From Bradyrhizobium sp. CSA207 (GTDB lineage Bacteria > Pseudomonadota > Alphaproteobacteria > Rhizobiales > Xanthobacteraceae): DNA of 64,000 nucleotides. Of the stretch, positions 7,713 through 16,446 are shown one piece after another. The stretch's first letter is position 1. Each line of letters starts with the position of its first letter. Under the pieces are notes generated by a model. That model saw only the letters and a list, made by a program, of their open reading frames with translations, had not been told where the DNA came from and ran no database searches. The DNA is taken from NCBI RefSeq assembly GCF_029051685.1, contig NZ_JAACFT010000014.1, positions 143,800 through 207,799 of the forward strand. The letters are read 5' to 3'. The translations under genes were made by a program, and so were the position numbers.

Positions 7713-8741
7713 ATGAAGTTCGGCGTCTTCGATCAGAACGATCGCTCCGGTTTCCCGCTGGCAGAGCAGTACGAGAACCGGCTTGCGCTCGCCGAGCTCT
7801 ATGATCGGCTCGGCTTCCACTGCTTCCATATGAGCGAGCACCACGGCACCCCGCTGAGCACGACGCCGTCGCCCAGTGTGTGGATGGCGGCTCTGTCCCA
7901 GCGGACCAAGAGATTGCGGCTATGTCCGCTGGTCTATTTGTTGCCGACCTACAATCCCGCGCGTCTCTATGAAGAGATCTGCATGCTCGATCATCTGAGC
8001 GGCGGCCGGTTCGAGTTCGGGATTGGCCGCGGCGCCTCGCCGCACGAGCTCGACGCGCTCGGGATCGAGTCCGCGAAGGCGGCGAAGATGTACGCGGAGG
8101 CCTTCGAAGCGATCCAGCGCTGCTTTGCGCAGGACTCGGTCACGACGACAGGCGAGTTCTGGAGCTTGAACGACTACGCGGTGGAAATGAAGCCGCTCCA
8201 GCGCCCGCATCCGCCGATGTGGTACGCGGTCGGTTCGCCCGATTCCGTGGTCTGGCCGGCGCGCAACGGCATGAATGTGGTCTGCGGCGGACAGGTGTCC
8301 CGCGTGCGCGCCATTTCCGATCGTTATCGCGAGGAGATGGCCTCCGCCGGTCTACAGGGCCGAGCCTCGCCCCTCATCGGCGTCAATCGCTACATCATCG
8401 TCGGCGAGACCGACCGCGACGCCCATGAGCTCGGTCGAAAGGCCTGGCCGGCGTTCTACGACAATTTCATCAAGCTCTGGCGCAAGCACGGGACGCAGCC
8501 GGTCAACGCGAAGCTGCCGCCCTCGTTCGACCAGCTCGTCGAATCCGGCCATGCGATCGCCGGCTCGGCCCGAACGGTCACGCAAATCCTGTCCGACCAG
8601 GTCGCGCTTGGCGGACTGAACTACGTGATCGGCAGCTTCATGTTCGGAACCATGCCGCATGCGGAGGCGGCGGCCTCGATCCGCCGCTTCGCCGAAGCGG
8701 TGATGCCTGCGGTGAAGGCGGCCGAAGCGCTTGCCGCTTGA
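7713..8741 (+). CDS. Luciferase-like (LLM) flavin-dependent monooxygenase
   Basis: 342 residues from ATG 7713 after a CGAAAGGA box. The TIM-barrel luciferase-like signature is clear: early DRLGFHCFHMSEHH, then LCPLVYLLPTYNPARLYEE, the LDHLSGGRFEFGIGRGASP nucleotide/phosphate region, and RPHPPMWYAVGSPDS. Such enzymes are two-component oxygenases that use reduced FMN supplied by a separate reductase, here the gene 34 bases downstream. Known roles include Baeyer-Villiger, C-S, C-N and long-chain substrate oxidations. The substrate cannot be read from sequence; the following hydrolase and crotonase-fold enzyme suggest the product is hydrolysed or further processed as a CoA ester. Confidence 0.9.
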   Translation: MKFGVFDQNDRSGFPLAEQYENRLALAELYDRLGFHCFHMSEHHGTPLSTTPSPSVWMAALSQRTKRLRLCPLVYLLPTYNPARLYEEICMLDHLSGGRFEFGIGRGASPHELDALGIESAKAAKMYAEAFEAIQRCFAQDSVTTTGEFWSLNDYAVEMKPLQRPHPPMWYAVGSPDSVVWPARNGMNVVCGGQVSRVRAISDRYREEMASAGLQGRASPLIGVNRYIIVGETDRDAHELGRKAWPAFYDNFIKLWRKHGTQPVNAKLPPSFDQLVESGHAIAGSARTVTQILSDQVALGGLNYVIGSFMFGTMPHAEAAASIRRFAEAVMPAVKAAEALAA

Positions 8742-8775
8742 GTGCCCGAAACGGGTGAACGCAAGGAGGTGGAAG

Positions 8776-9876
8776 ATGGCTGATGCTCCTCTGTTCGACA
8801 GCCGCGACCTGCGGCGCGTGCTCGGAACCTTTGTCACTGGCGTCACCGTGGTGACCATGGCCGATGACGACGGCAGATTCCATGGCGTCACCGCCAATTC
8901 CTTCAGCTCGGTCTCGCTTGATCCTCCGCTGGTACTCTGGAGCCAGGCGGTCAAAAGTCACAGCCACCCGGCGTTCTTCGCGGCCGAACGTTTTGCCGTG
9001 AACATCTTGGCCGAGGACCAGATCGAGCTGTCAAAGCGCTTTGCGAAGTCTTCGCATGAGAAGTTCGTCGGCATCGATGTCGATATCGGCTCCGGCGGCG
9101 TGCCGCTGCTCCGCGATTGCAGCGCCAGGCTCCAGTGCCGCGTCGTGTCGCGCGTGCCGGGCGGCGACCACACCATCTATGTCGGCGAGGTGCTTGAGAT
9201 CGACTGCGCCGAACGCAAGCCGCTTGTCTTCGGCAACGGTCAATATCTGCTGGCCGATCCCCACGATCTGGCTGACGGCGTATTGTCGCCCGATCGCAAG
9301 CAGGCGCAACTCGCCGCCATGCGGCTCGGCACGCGCGCGATCGAGCGCCTTGCGAACCAGTTCGACGAGACGATGGCGCTCGCCGTCTGGGGCACCCACG
9401 GCCCAACCATCACCCACTGGGAGCCGGCCTCCGCTCCCGTCAGCGACGCGCTTCCCGTCGGATTGATATTGCCGGTGACCTCGACGGCAACCGGTCTGGC
9501 ATTCGCCGCGCATCTGCCGCCCGAGGCGATCGCGCAGACGGACTGGCCCGGCGACGTTGCGATGTCCGAGGCGGGCGGTTGGGAACAGCGTCTCGATGAC
9601 GTCCGGCGATCCGGACTCGCAAGGCAGGAGCTCGAAACCTTCTACCGTAGCGAGACCGTGATCAACGCACTCAGTGCTCCGGTGCTCGATGCGAGCGGCC
9701 AGGCGGTGCTGGCTCTGACTGCGGTCGGCGAGGCGAGCCGGTTTCGCGCCGATCTCGACGGCGTGTTCGCCCGTGCCCTTCGGCAGAGCGCAGAAGATCT
9801 GTCTCGTCGCCTCGGCTACCGCTCCGACGATGCGCATGAACCGGCCAAGCGGCTGGAGCTGGCGGCTGGAGCTTGA
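8776..9876 (+). CDS. Flavin reductase fused to a C-terminal IclR-type effector domain
   Basis: 366 residues, ATG 8776 behind a near-perfect AAGGAGGTGGAAG. Residues ~8-160 are a flavin reductase-like FMN-binding split barrel (VLGTFVTGVTVVTM, GVTANSFSSVSLDPPLVLW). Residues ~175-355 match the IclR effector-binding layout: TGLAFAAHLPPEAI, then DVRRSGLARQELETFYRS, then APVLDASGQAVLALTAVGE and a final helix ending RRLGYR. No DNA-binding helix is present. The reductase should feed reduced flavin to the upstream luciferase-like oxygenase. The extra domain suggests substrate-controlled reduction, comparable with the known C1 reductase of p-hydroxyphenylacetate hydroxylase, which has a regulator-like C-terminal domain. 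Confidence 0.88.
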   Translation: MADAPLFDSRDLRRVLGTFVTGVTVVTMADDDGRFHGVTANSFSSVSLDPPLVLWSQAVKSHSHPAFFAAERFAVNILAEDQIELSKRFAKSSHEKFVGIDVDIGSGGVPLLRDCSARLQCRVVSRVPGGDHTIYVGEVLEIDCAERKPLVFGNGQYLLADPHDLADGVLSPDRKQAQLAAMRLGTRAIERLANQFDETMALAVWGTHGPTITHWEPASAPVSDALPVGLILPVTSTATGLAFAAHLPPEAIAQTDWPGDVAMSEAGGWEQRLDDVRRSGLARQELETFYRSETVINALSAPVLDASGQAVLALTAVGEASRFRADLDGVFARALRQSAEDLSRRLGYRSDDAHEPAKRLELAAGA

Positions 9877-9879
9877 TCG

Positions 9880-10779
9880 ATGGCAGCGTTATCCGCCCTC
9901 GACACCGAACTCCTTGCGCAGGACTTGTCCAGGCTTGCGCAGCTGGCCGTTGCGTCGCCGGTCTATTCCGGAGAACGGGGGCACATCGAATATCGTGCCG
10001 CCGGAGACGCGCGCAATCCCGCGGTGCTGATGCTGCACGGGCTCGGCTCCAGCGCGGCCGGATACCGTGCCCAGCTTGCCGGGCTGTCGCAGGACTTTCA
10101 CGTAATCGCCTGGAATGCGCCGGGCTTCGGCGGCAGCTCGCCCATCCCGGGGCAAGACGCCGGTATCGACGACTATGCAGATGCCCTGGAAGGGTTGCTG
10201 CGCGCGCTTCGGGTGCGGCGGCTTGCCGTCCTTGTCGGCAGCTCATGGGGGAGCGTCGTGGCGCTGGCCTTCGCGCGGCGATATCCGGCAATGGTCGACG
10301 GCCTCGTTCTGTCCGCCCCGAATGTCGCCAGAGGCCATCTCCTCGGCGATGCCCGCGCAGCCGAGCTCAACGCCTGGCTTTGCACGGCGGATATCGACAT
10401 TCCGGTCTCACGCGCGGCCATCGCGGACAAGTTGCTGGCGCCCGACACGCCATCGCTGGTCAGGCAGCATGTCGAGCGCCTCCGCGACGCCATGACGACC
10501 GACGGCTGGCGGCAGGCGATACGATCGCTTTTCACCATCTACACGCCGGACGTCATCTCGGCCGTGCGGTGCCCGATTGCCATCCTTTCCGGCACGCTCG
10601 ATCAGGTCGCGCCACATCGGGATCACGCGGCGCGGCTGCTCGCCTCGGCTCCTTTCGCGACGTCGCATCCGTTCGAGGCTTGCGGCCACATGCTCAAGCT
10701 CGAAGCGCCCGCGAAATTCAACGCTGTCGTTCGGAAAATCGCGGCTGAAACGTGGAGCGAAGCCTTAGCAACGAAATAG
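9880..10779 (+). CDS. Alpha/beta hydrolase
   Basis: 299 residues, starting three bases after the reductase stop. The fold is visible from VLMLHGLGSSAAGYRAQL (oxyanion loop) and the nucleophile elbow VGSSWGSVV (Ser in G-S-S-W-G). Acidic residues in GTLDQVAPHR and a His in EACGHMLKLEAP complete the triad. The family covers esterases, C-C bond hydrolases and lactonases. Being embedded between an oxygenase/reductase pair and an MFS carrier, it probably opens or deacylates the oxygenated intermediate. It ends 32 bases before the MFS gene. Confidence 0.9.
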   Translation: MAALSALDTELLAQDLSRLAQLAVASPVYSGERGHIEYRAAGDARNPAVLMLHGLGSSAAGYRAQLAGLSQDFHVIAWNAPGFGGSSPIPGQDAGIDDYADALEGLLRALRVRRLAVLVGSSWGSVVALAFARRYPAMVDGLVLSAPNVARGHLLGDARAAELNAWLCTADIDIPVSRAAIADKLLAPDTPSLVRQHVERLRDAMTTDGWRQAIRSLFTIYTPDVISAVRCPIAILSGTLDQVAPHRDHAARLLASAPFATSHPFEACGHMLKLEAPAKFNAVVRKIAAETWSEALATK

Positions 10780-10811
10780 CACACAAAAGCCGACACAGGA
10801 GGAAACGAAGG

Positions 10812-12149
10812 ATGAAGATGGAACAGGAAGCAGACCGGCCCGCTCCGGCTCATTGGTGGATGGTCGGCGTCCTTTGCCTGGTGAATGCGGTCGCATTCAT
10901 CGATCGTGCGGCGCTTCCGCTCCTGGTTCAACCCATCAAGCGTGATCTCGGCATATCGGACACGATGATGAGCCTTCTGATCGGAGCTGCCTTCATCATC
11001 ACCTATGCCATCGGAGGCTTTCTTGTCGGCGTGCTTGTCGATCGGTTCTCCCGCAGACGCATTCTCGGCATCGGGATCGCGGCCTGGGGAGTGTCGACCA
11101 TCCTTTGCGGCTCCGCCACGACCTATGCAGGTCTGTTCCTGAGCCGCTGCGGGGTTGGTGCGGGCGAGGCAACATGTGGGCCGGCGAGCATGTCGCTCGT
11201 GAAAGATGCATTTGATACGCGCTTCCGCGGGCGTGCCGTTGCGATCTGGGCGATGGGCGCGAGTATCGGCGGCGGGATCGCGCTTCTTGCTGGAGGAGCC
11301 ATTCTTCACCTGGTCGGCGAGAACGGGGCCTATGTCGTGCCGGTGCTCGGGATCTCAATTCGCTCGTGGCAGCTCGTCATGATCGCCTGTGGCGTGTTTG
11401 CACTGCCTGTTGCCTTGCTCGTTTTCACGTTTCCGGAGCCGGCAAGACGATCGGCCGGCCCAACCAAATCTGTGGCTTTGAAGGAAGTTCTAGAGGCGAT
11501 CCGTGGTCGATGGCTGGTATTTGCGCTCCTCTTTCTGGCAAACGCTTCGACGATCATGCTGTCGGTGGCCTATTCGTCCTGGGTTCCCGCATTTCTCGGG
11601 CGGGTATGGAAGATCCCGGCAGGCGAGATCGGCCTGACTTATGGTCTCATCGTGCTGCTGCTCAGCACCACGAGCCAACTCAGCGCGGGCTTCCTCGTCG
11701 ACCTGGTCTACCGGCGGTACGGCCTGCCGGGGGTCCCGGCGCTCGGAATTGCGATATGCGCGTTGATCTTCCTGCCGGCCGTCTTGGCACCTGCGGCCGG
11801 ATCCATCTCCGCGACCTGGTTGCTGCTGGCCGCTTTCAATCTGCTGGCTGCGAGCCTCTTCACCATCGGCACCTCTACGATCGTGCATCTGTCGCCGGGC
11901 TCGGTGATCGGGAAAATCACGGCCGTTCATTTCGCGTGGGTCGGCATCACGGGAACGGCGGTCGCGCCGACGCTCGTTGCGGTGATCGCCGATCGCATGT
12001 TTGAGGGAACGCAGAGCGCTCTCGGCTCCGCGCTGTCAACTGTCGGCGGTGCGCTGGCGATAGCCGGCGGCCTGTGTCTTCTCGCCGTCTATTGGCAGAT
12101 GCGTCCCGGCCGTGTCATGTCGTCGCTCGTTCCCGAGAGCGCGCGATGA
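10812..12149 (+). CDS. MFS transporter, probable organic acid/aromatic uptake
   Basis: 445 residues, ATG 10812 after ACAGGAGGAAACGAAGG. Twelve hydrophobic segments can be traced. Family features are FIDRAALPLLVQPIKRDLG after helix 1, the loop motif GVLVDRFSRRRILGIGIA, and FLSRCGVGAGEATCGPAS in helix 5, typical of spinster-like or anion:cation symporter MFS groups that import organic anions. Inner-membrane protein. Its position in the oxygenase operon suggests import of the substrate of the pathway. An efflux role cannot be excluded. Confidence 0.9.
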   Translation: MKMEQEADRPAPAHWWMVGVLCLVNAVAFIDRAALPLLVQPIKRDLGISDTMMSLLIGAAFIITYAIGGFLVGVLVDRFSRRRILGIGIAAWGVSTILCGSATTYAGLFLSRCGVGAGEATCGPASMSLVKDAFDTRFRGRAVAIWAMGASIGGGIALLAGGAILHLVGENGAYVVPVLGISIRSWQLVMIACGVFALPVALLVFTFPEPARRSAGPTKSVALKEVLEAIRGRWLVFALLFLANASTIMLSVAYSSWVPAFLGRVWKIPAGEIGLTYGLIVLLLSTTSQLSAGFLVDLVYRRYGLPGVPALGIAICALIFLPAVLAPAAGSISATWLLLAAFNLLAASLFTIGTSTIVHLSPGSVIGKITAVHFAWVGITGTAVAPTLVAVIADRMFEGTQSALGSALSTVGGALAIAGGLCLLAVYWQMRPGRVMSSLVPESAR

Positions 12150-12196
12150 GGGGCGTCTTTGGTGTCACAATATTCACGTGTTGAAGGGAGGTCGGA

Positions 12197-12985
12197 ATGC
12201 AAGTGATCAAGTTCGAACAGAAAGACTCGGTCGGTCACATCGTGCTCGCCAACCCGCCGAAAAACCTCATTGCATCGGATTTCTCGGATGCGCTCAAGCA
12301 GGCCGTTCACGAAGCCGGCGAGACTGACATCAGGGCATTGCTGGTGAGGGCGGAAGGCCCCAATTTTAGCCAGGGCGGCGATGTGCTCGATTTTCTGGAG
12401 AAGAACACCAGTCAGTTCCGGACCTTCATTGCCGAATGCAATCAATCGTTTCGCGCCATCGAGGCCTTGCCGATTCCGACCGTCGCGGCCGTGCGTGGAT
12501 CCGCGTTCGGCGGCGCCTTCGAGCTCGCGCTCGCCTGCGACTTCATCGTTGCGGCCGAAGATGCGGTGTTTCGCTGTATCGAGGCTTCGGTGGGATCTGC
12601 GCCGGTCGCCGGCGCGGTGCAGCGACTGGCGGAGCGGATCGGCCGTTCGCGTGCGGCCCGCTACGCGATGCTTTGCGAGCCGATGTCGGGCGTCACCGCC
12701 GGTGAACTGGGAATTGCGACCCTCGTGGTGCCGGCGGATGACGTCGAAGCGGCTGCGCTGAAATTCGCGCAGGATCTGTCGACCGGTCCCACGCGCTCAT
12801 ACGCGGCCATACGAACCCTGCTGAAGGCGTGGTCTGGAGGCGGTGTGCCGACCGCCGATGCAATGATCCTGGATATCACCATGGCGCTCCACAGCTCCGA
12901 GGATGCAAGGCGCGGACGCACAGCGCGGTCCGAGGCCATCAAGAAGGGGATCGAGCCGCCAAAGATCGTCTTCACCGGCCGATGA
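12197..12985 (+). CDS. Enoyl-CoA hydratase/isomerase (crotonase) family protein
   Basis: 262 residues, ATG 12197 after GAAGGGAGGTCGG. Crotonase landmarks are EGPNFSQGGDVLDFL (first oxyanion loop), AVRGSAFGGAFELALACDF (CoA-binding and second oxyanion loop) and FRCIEASVGSAPVAGAVQRL. A Glu aligns with the first catalytic Glu; the second acidic position is replaced (PVAGA). This favours an isomerase, hydrolase or other crotonase activity over a standard hydratase (inference). It probably processes a CoA-thioester produced later in the operon pathway. Confidence 0.85.
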   Translation: MQVIKFEQKDSVGHIVLANPPKNLIASDFSDALKQAVHEAGETDIRALLVRAEGPNFSQGGDVLDFLEKNTSQFRTFIAECNQSFRAIEALPIPTVAAVRGSAFGGAFELALACDFIVAAEDAVFRCIEASVGSAPVAGAVQRLAERIGRSRAARYAMLCEPMSGVTAGELGIATLVVPADDVEAAALKFAQDLSTGPTRSYAAIRTLLKAWSGGGVPTADAMILDITMALHSSEDARRGRTARSEAIKKGIEPPKIVFTGR

Positions 12986-13007
12986 TGGAACGAGTCGGAG
13001 AACGAAC

Positions 13008-13967
13008 GTGACATCCTCGCCATCCGTGCGGGAAGGTCCGCTTCGACGAGAGAAACGGCGGCAAACGGTGCGCGATCTTAACGATCTCCAGTTCTTTGTC
13101 GCCGTTGTCGTCAATCGGGGATTCTCGGCGGCCTCCCGCGTGCTTGGCGTACCCAAATCGCGCGTCAGTCGCCGCATCGCCTTGCTGGAAGAGCGGCTCG
13201 GCGTGCGGCTGCTGGATCGGACGACGCGCGGACTTGGCCTGACCCAGGTCGGCCAGCAAGTCTACGAGCACGCGCAGGCCGCGGTGATCGAAGCTGACGC
13301 GGTCGAGGAGGTCGCGCTTCGCATGCAAGCCGAGCCGCGCGGGCTCGTTCGGCTAAGCTGTCCGCTCGGACTTCAGGGCGCGATTGCCGGTCCCTTGCCC
13401 GGCTTCCTTGCGGCTCATCCTCAATTGCGCGTTCAATGCATCGCGACCAATCGCCGGGTCGACCTGGTCCACGAAGGCGTCGATGTCGCGATCCGCGTTC
13501 GCGAGCGCCTCGACACCGATGCGGATCTGCAGGTGAAGCGTATCGGTGTCAGCCGGCGCATCCTTGTCGCGAGCCCGAGCCTGCTGGCAAAGGCGGGCGT
13601 TCCGAAATCGCCGGCGGACCTTGGCAATTTTCCTACTCTGCATCAGGACGAGCAGAGCGGCGGTACCTGGCTTCTGACGGCGGAAAACGGTGAGACCAGC
13701 AGCGTTCCGGTCGAGCCGCGCCTTGCCAGCGGCAGCTTCGATATCCTGATGGCGGCGGCGTGCCAGGGCGCCGGAATTACGTTGTTGCCGGCCAGATATT
13801 GTCAGGACGCGCTCGCGAGCGGCGCGCTCGTCCGGGTGCTGCCGGAATGGAGCGGCACCGATGGCATCCTGCATCTCGTCTTCGCCTCGCGGCGCGGCAT
13901 GCTGCCGGGCGTCCGGGCGGTGATCGACTTCGCTGCCGCGGCCCTGAGATCGTCGGCGGCCTCATAG
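13008..13967 (+). CDS. LysR-family transcriptional regulator
   Basis: About 319 residues. GTG 13008 is chosen; a GTG at 13068 would begin just before the conserved part (RDLNDLQFFVAVVVNRGFSA). The N-terminal helix-turn-helix spans SAASRVLGVPKSRVSRRIA, followed by the usual ERLGVRLLDRTTRGLGLT. The C-terminal periplasmic-binding-like domain includes VDVAIRVRERLDTDADLQ. It follows the crotonase gene by 22 bases in the same direction, unusual for LysR genes, which often diverge from their targets. It may also control the downstream pirin/DoxX pair, with which LysR genes are often associated. Confidence 0.88.
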   Translation: MTSSPSVREGPLRREKRRQTVRDLNDLQFFVAVVVNRGFSAASRVLGVPKSRVSRRIALLEERLGVRLLDRTTRGLGLTQVGQQVYEHAQAAVIEADAVEEVALRMQAEPRGLVRLSCPLGLQGAIAGPLPGFLAAHPQLRVQCIATNRRVDLVHEGVDVAIRVRERLDTDADLQVKRIGVSRRILVASPSLLAKAGVPKSPADLGNFPTLHQDEQSGGTWLLTAENGETSSVPVEPRLASGSFDILMAAACQGAGITLLPARYCQDALASGALVRVLPEWSGTDGILHLVFASRRGMLPGVRAVIDFAAAALRSSAAS

Positions 13968-14173
13968 CCGGAGTTCAACGGCCGCCTTGCGCTGCTGTGG
14001 TTTGTCTCTCAGGCGGAGACGGGCGCGGCCTTTGGTATCGTCGTCTGCTTCTTGTCCATCGGCCCGCGATCGTTCACCAGGTAGAACGATGCGTCCGGAA
14101 TCTGCTGACTAATCAGCCGACCGGTTTGGCCACATAACCATTCCCGAAACGGACACGGGTCCGACGCAGAGGA

Positions 14174-14881
14174 ATGGTCATGTTGCAGCTTCGCTCCAAA
14201 GAGACGCTCGATCACGGCGATCGCGGCTGGCTGAAAGCGCGCCACCATTTCATCGTGTCGGCCGAGGGCAATCCCGCGAATGGCCCCCTTGGTGCGCTCG
14301 TGGTCTGGAACGACGACGAGATTGCGCCCGGCACGGGCTTCGGACGCCACTCGCACACGGACATGGAAATCGTGACCTATGTCCGCCAGGGCGCCGTCAC
14401 GCACGAAGACAGCGCCGGCAATGTCGGCCGGACCGTGGCCGGCGATGTGCAGGTGATGAGCGCCGGGACCGGCATCAGCCATTCCGAGCACAACCGCGAC
14501 GATGGTCCGCTCAAGCTCTTCCAGATCTGGCTGCGCCCGCGTCAGTTCGGCGGGACGCCTCGCTGGGATAGCCGCAAATTCCCGAAGACAGATCGTGCCG
14601 GACACCTCATCGAGCTCGCGAGCGGGAACCCCGAGAATGCCGAGGCCCTCACGATCCGTGCCGACGCCCGTGTTCTCGGTGCCACGCTGCTTGCGCGGAC
14701 CACTCTGACCCACACGCCGTCGGCACATTTGCGGCACACCTATCTCGCCCCTGCCCAGGGCGCGATTCTTGTCAACGGGCAACGGGTTGCAGTCGGCGAT
14801 GGTCTCGCCGCCATCGACGAACCCGAACTCACCATCACGGCCATCGAGGATGCGGAGTTCATTCTCGTCGATGTCGCCTGA
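14174..14881 (+). CDS. Pirin family protein (quercetinase-like bicupin)
   Basis: 235 residues; ATG 14174 or the in-frame ATG 14180. The first cupin contains the metal-binding set GFGRHSHTDMEIVTYV and GTGISHSEHN, with His ligands and a Glu. The C-terminal domain is the reduced cupin of bacterial pirins (YhhW-like). Members oxidise flavonoids such as quercetin or act as redox-sensitive regulators. The gene is followed within 27 bases by a DoxX gene, a common pairing. 13968-14173 upstream has no gene. A full-length antisense open frame (14009-14908) is a shadow. Confidence 0.9.
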   Translation: MVMLQLRSKETLDHGDRGWLKARHHFIVSAEGNPANGPLGALVVWNDDEIAPGTGFGRHSHTDMEIVTYVRQGAVTHEDSAGNVGRTVAGDVQVMSAGTGISHSEHNRDDGPLKLFQIWLRPRQFGGTPRWDSRKFPKTDRAGHLIELASGNPENAEALTIRADARVLGATLLARTTLTHTPSAHLRHTYLAPAQGAILVNGQRVAVGDGLAAIDEPELTITAIEDAEFILVDVA

Positions 14882-14908
14882 CCTCACACCAGCAAAGGAG
14901 CTACTCAC

Positions 14909-15328
14909 ATGAACCGCTATCTTCCCCTCATTGGTCGCATCTTGATCGGCCTGCCCTTCGCGATGAGCGGCCTCGGCAAGCTCGCCGCTTTCGGTCCGAC
15001 GACCGCGATGATCGCCGCCGCCGGTCTGCCTCTGCCGCCGCTTGCCTACATCGTGGCCGTCGCGCTTGAGCTCGGTGGCGGGATCCTACTGATTGCAGGC
15101 TACCAGGTACGCTTCGTCGCGCTCGCGCAGGCAGTGTTCTGTATCGCCGCTGGCGTGGCGTTCCACAACAACTTCGCCGATCAGAACCAGATGATCCACT
15201 TCCTCAAGAACGTCATGATGGCCGGCGGCCTGCTTCAGATCGCGGCGTTCGGCGCAGGTGCCCTCAGCCTCGACAACCGACTGTCCAAGGATAGCGTGTC
15301 CGTTGCGAACGCGGCGGCAGCTCGCTGA
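14909..15328 (+). CDS. DoxX family integral membrane protein
   Basis: 139 residues, ATG 14909 after AGCAAAGGAGCTACTCAC. Four hydrophobic helices: RILIGLPFAMSGLGKLAAF (the characteristic first helix), LAYIVAVALELGGGILLIA, FVALAQAVFCIAAGVAF and VMMAGGLLQIAAFGAGA. DoxX/TQO-like proteins are linked to quinone or thiol redox and to dioxygenase neighbours; exact chemistry is unknown here. It probably forms an operon with the pirin gene. The next gene starts 141 bases on, after a GC-rich spacer. Confidence 0.88.
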   Translation: MNRYLPLIGRILIGLPFAMSGLGKLAAFGPTTAMIAAAGLPLPPLAYIVAVALELGGGILLIAGYQVRFVALAQAVFCIAAGVAFHNNFADQNQMIHFLKNVMMAGGLLQIAAFGAGALSLDNRLSKDSVSVANAAAAR

Positions 15329-15469
15329 GTGGCTTCGGAGCGACGTCTACCGGGGCAGGTGATGCCGATTTGTCCAAGATCTCGGAACTCACCGTCCCGT
15401 AAGAGCCTATATCGCCAGTCGGTCCCGCAGTAAACCGCGGGCCGACCGGCACATGACGGTGGGTGAGGA

Positions 15470-15934
15470 ATGTCATATCAAATTACGGTCAACGGTGAGT
15501 CCCATGTGGTCGCGGCGGCTCCGGAGACCCCGCTTCTGTATGTGCTCCGGAACGATCTCGGATTGAACGGCCCGAAGTTCGGCTGCGGTCTCGGGCAGTG
15601 CGGTGCCTGTGCCGCATCTGTTGGCGGAACGCTCACGAGGACCTGCTCGATTGCTCTGCGAGATGTCGGAGACGCCCCCATCGTCACGCTCGAGGGATTG
15701 GGCACGACGCTGAAGCTGCATCCGCTCCAGAAGGCGTTCATCGACGAGCAGGCGGCCCAATACGGCTACTGCTCCAACGGCATGATCATGGCTGCAAAAG
15801 CCTTGCTGGATCAAAATCGGAACCCCAGCGAAGACGAAATCAAGGACGCGCTGGCGAACCAGCTTTGCCGCTGCGGCGTCCACAATCGGGTGGTGCGCGC
15901 CGTTCGCCGGGCCGCCATGGAGCTGGAACGATGA
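15470..15934 (+). CDS. [2Fe-2S] small subunit of a molybdenum hydroxylase (IorA-like)
   Basis: 154 residues, ATG 15470 after GGGTGAGGA. The N-terminal plant-type ferredoxin cluster is GCGLGQCGACAASVGG with a later Cys; the C-terminal helical [2Fe-2S] domain carries GYCSNGMIM and LCRCGVHNRVVRAV. This matches the small subunit of isoquinoline 1-oxidoreductase/aldehyde dehydrogenase-type enzymes. Its stop overlaps the start of the large-subunit gene (ATGA), but that gene is cut after about 50 codons, so the enzyme should be non-functional unless a large subunit is supplied from elsewhere. Confidence 0.92.
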   Translation: MSYQITVNGESHVVAAAPETPLLYVLRNDLGLNGPKFGCGLGQCGACAASVGGTLTRTCSIALRDVGDAPIVTLEGLGTTLKLHPLQKAFIDEQAAQYGYCSNGMIMAAKALLDQNRNPSEDEIKDALANQLCRCGVHNRVVRAVRRAAMELER

Positions 15935-16083
15935 GCGTTGCGAGGCTTTCCCGCAGGCATTTCACGCAGTCGCTCGGCGTCGTGCTCGCGACCTTTGCGC
16001 TGCCGTCTCCTTCGGCCTTCGGCCAAACGCCGGCCAATTTGCCATTCAGCCTGCGCAACAATCGCCGACTGGAGGGGTGGATC
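15931..16083 (+). pseudogene. 5' fragment of the molybdopterin large subunit (IorB-like)
   Basis: Starts ATG 15931, coupled to the small subunit. A Tat-type signal is present (LSRRHFTQSLGVVLATFALP), followed by the mature start typical of isoquinoline oxidoreductase large subunits (LPFSLRNNRRLEGWIRL). Family resemblance ends at about 16083, where DNA of a different gene begins; the frame then runs out at 16239. Full-length relatives exceed 700 residues, so more than 90% is missing. The break appears to be a deletion join, not simple decay. Confidence 0.8.
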
Positions 16084-16446
16084 CGCTTGACTGGGTCCTC
16101 GACAAGGGCAAGAAAGCAGGCAACGGACGATTGGACTTCGTTGCGCCGAAGGTCCAGATGGATGATGCCGTCAACATTCAGTTCACCAGTGGCACCACAG
16201 GATTGCCGAAAGGGGCGACCCTCTCGCACCACAATCTGATCAACAATGCATTCTTCGTCGGTGAAGCGACCGGCATCGTGCCTGGTTCACGCGTGTGTAT
16301 TCCGGTGCCGCTGTATCACTGCTTTGGCATGGTGATGGGCAACCTTGGTTGCGTTACCCATGCGGCGACGATGGTGTATCCGTCCGAGTCGTTCGATCCG
16401 TTGAAAACCCTCGAGATCGTCGCGGCCGAGCGCTGTGACGTGCTCT
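16084..16446 (+). pseudogene. Internal fragment of an AMP-binding acyl-CoA synthetase
   Basis: In frame from about 16077 the sequence encodes a well-preserved piece of a fatty-acyl-CoA synthetase: the AMP-binding signature NIQFTSGTTGLPKGATLSHH, then IPVPLYHCFGMVMGNLGCVT and ESFDPLKTLEIVAAERCDVL. Both the N-terminal part (~180 residues) and the entire C-terminal half are missing. It stops resembling the family at 16445-16449, where the next gene fragment begins. It has no start signals of its own. Good preservation between two abrupt edges indicates recent deletion. Confidence 0.8.

Noticed and set aside
14009..14908. 299-residue minus-strand frame over the pirin gene
   Set aside because: The pirin frame on the other strand has intact cupin metal ligands; the antisense frame has no recognisable fold.
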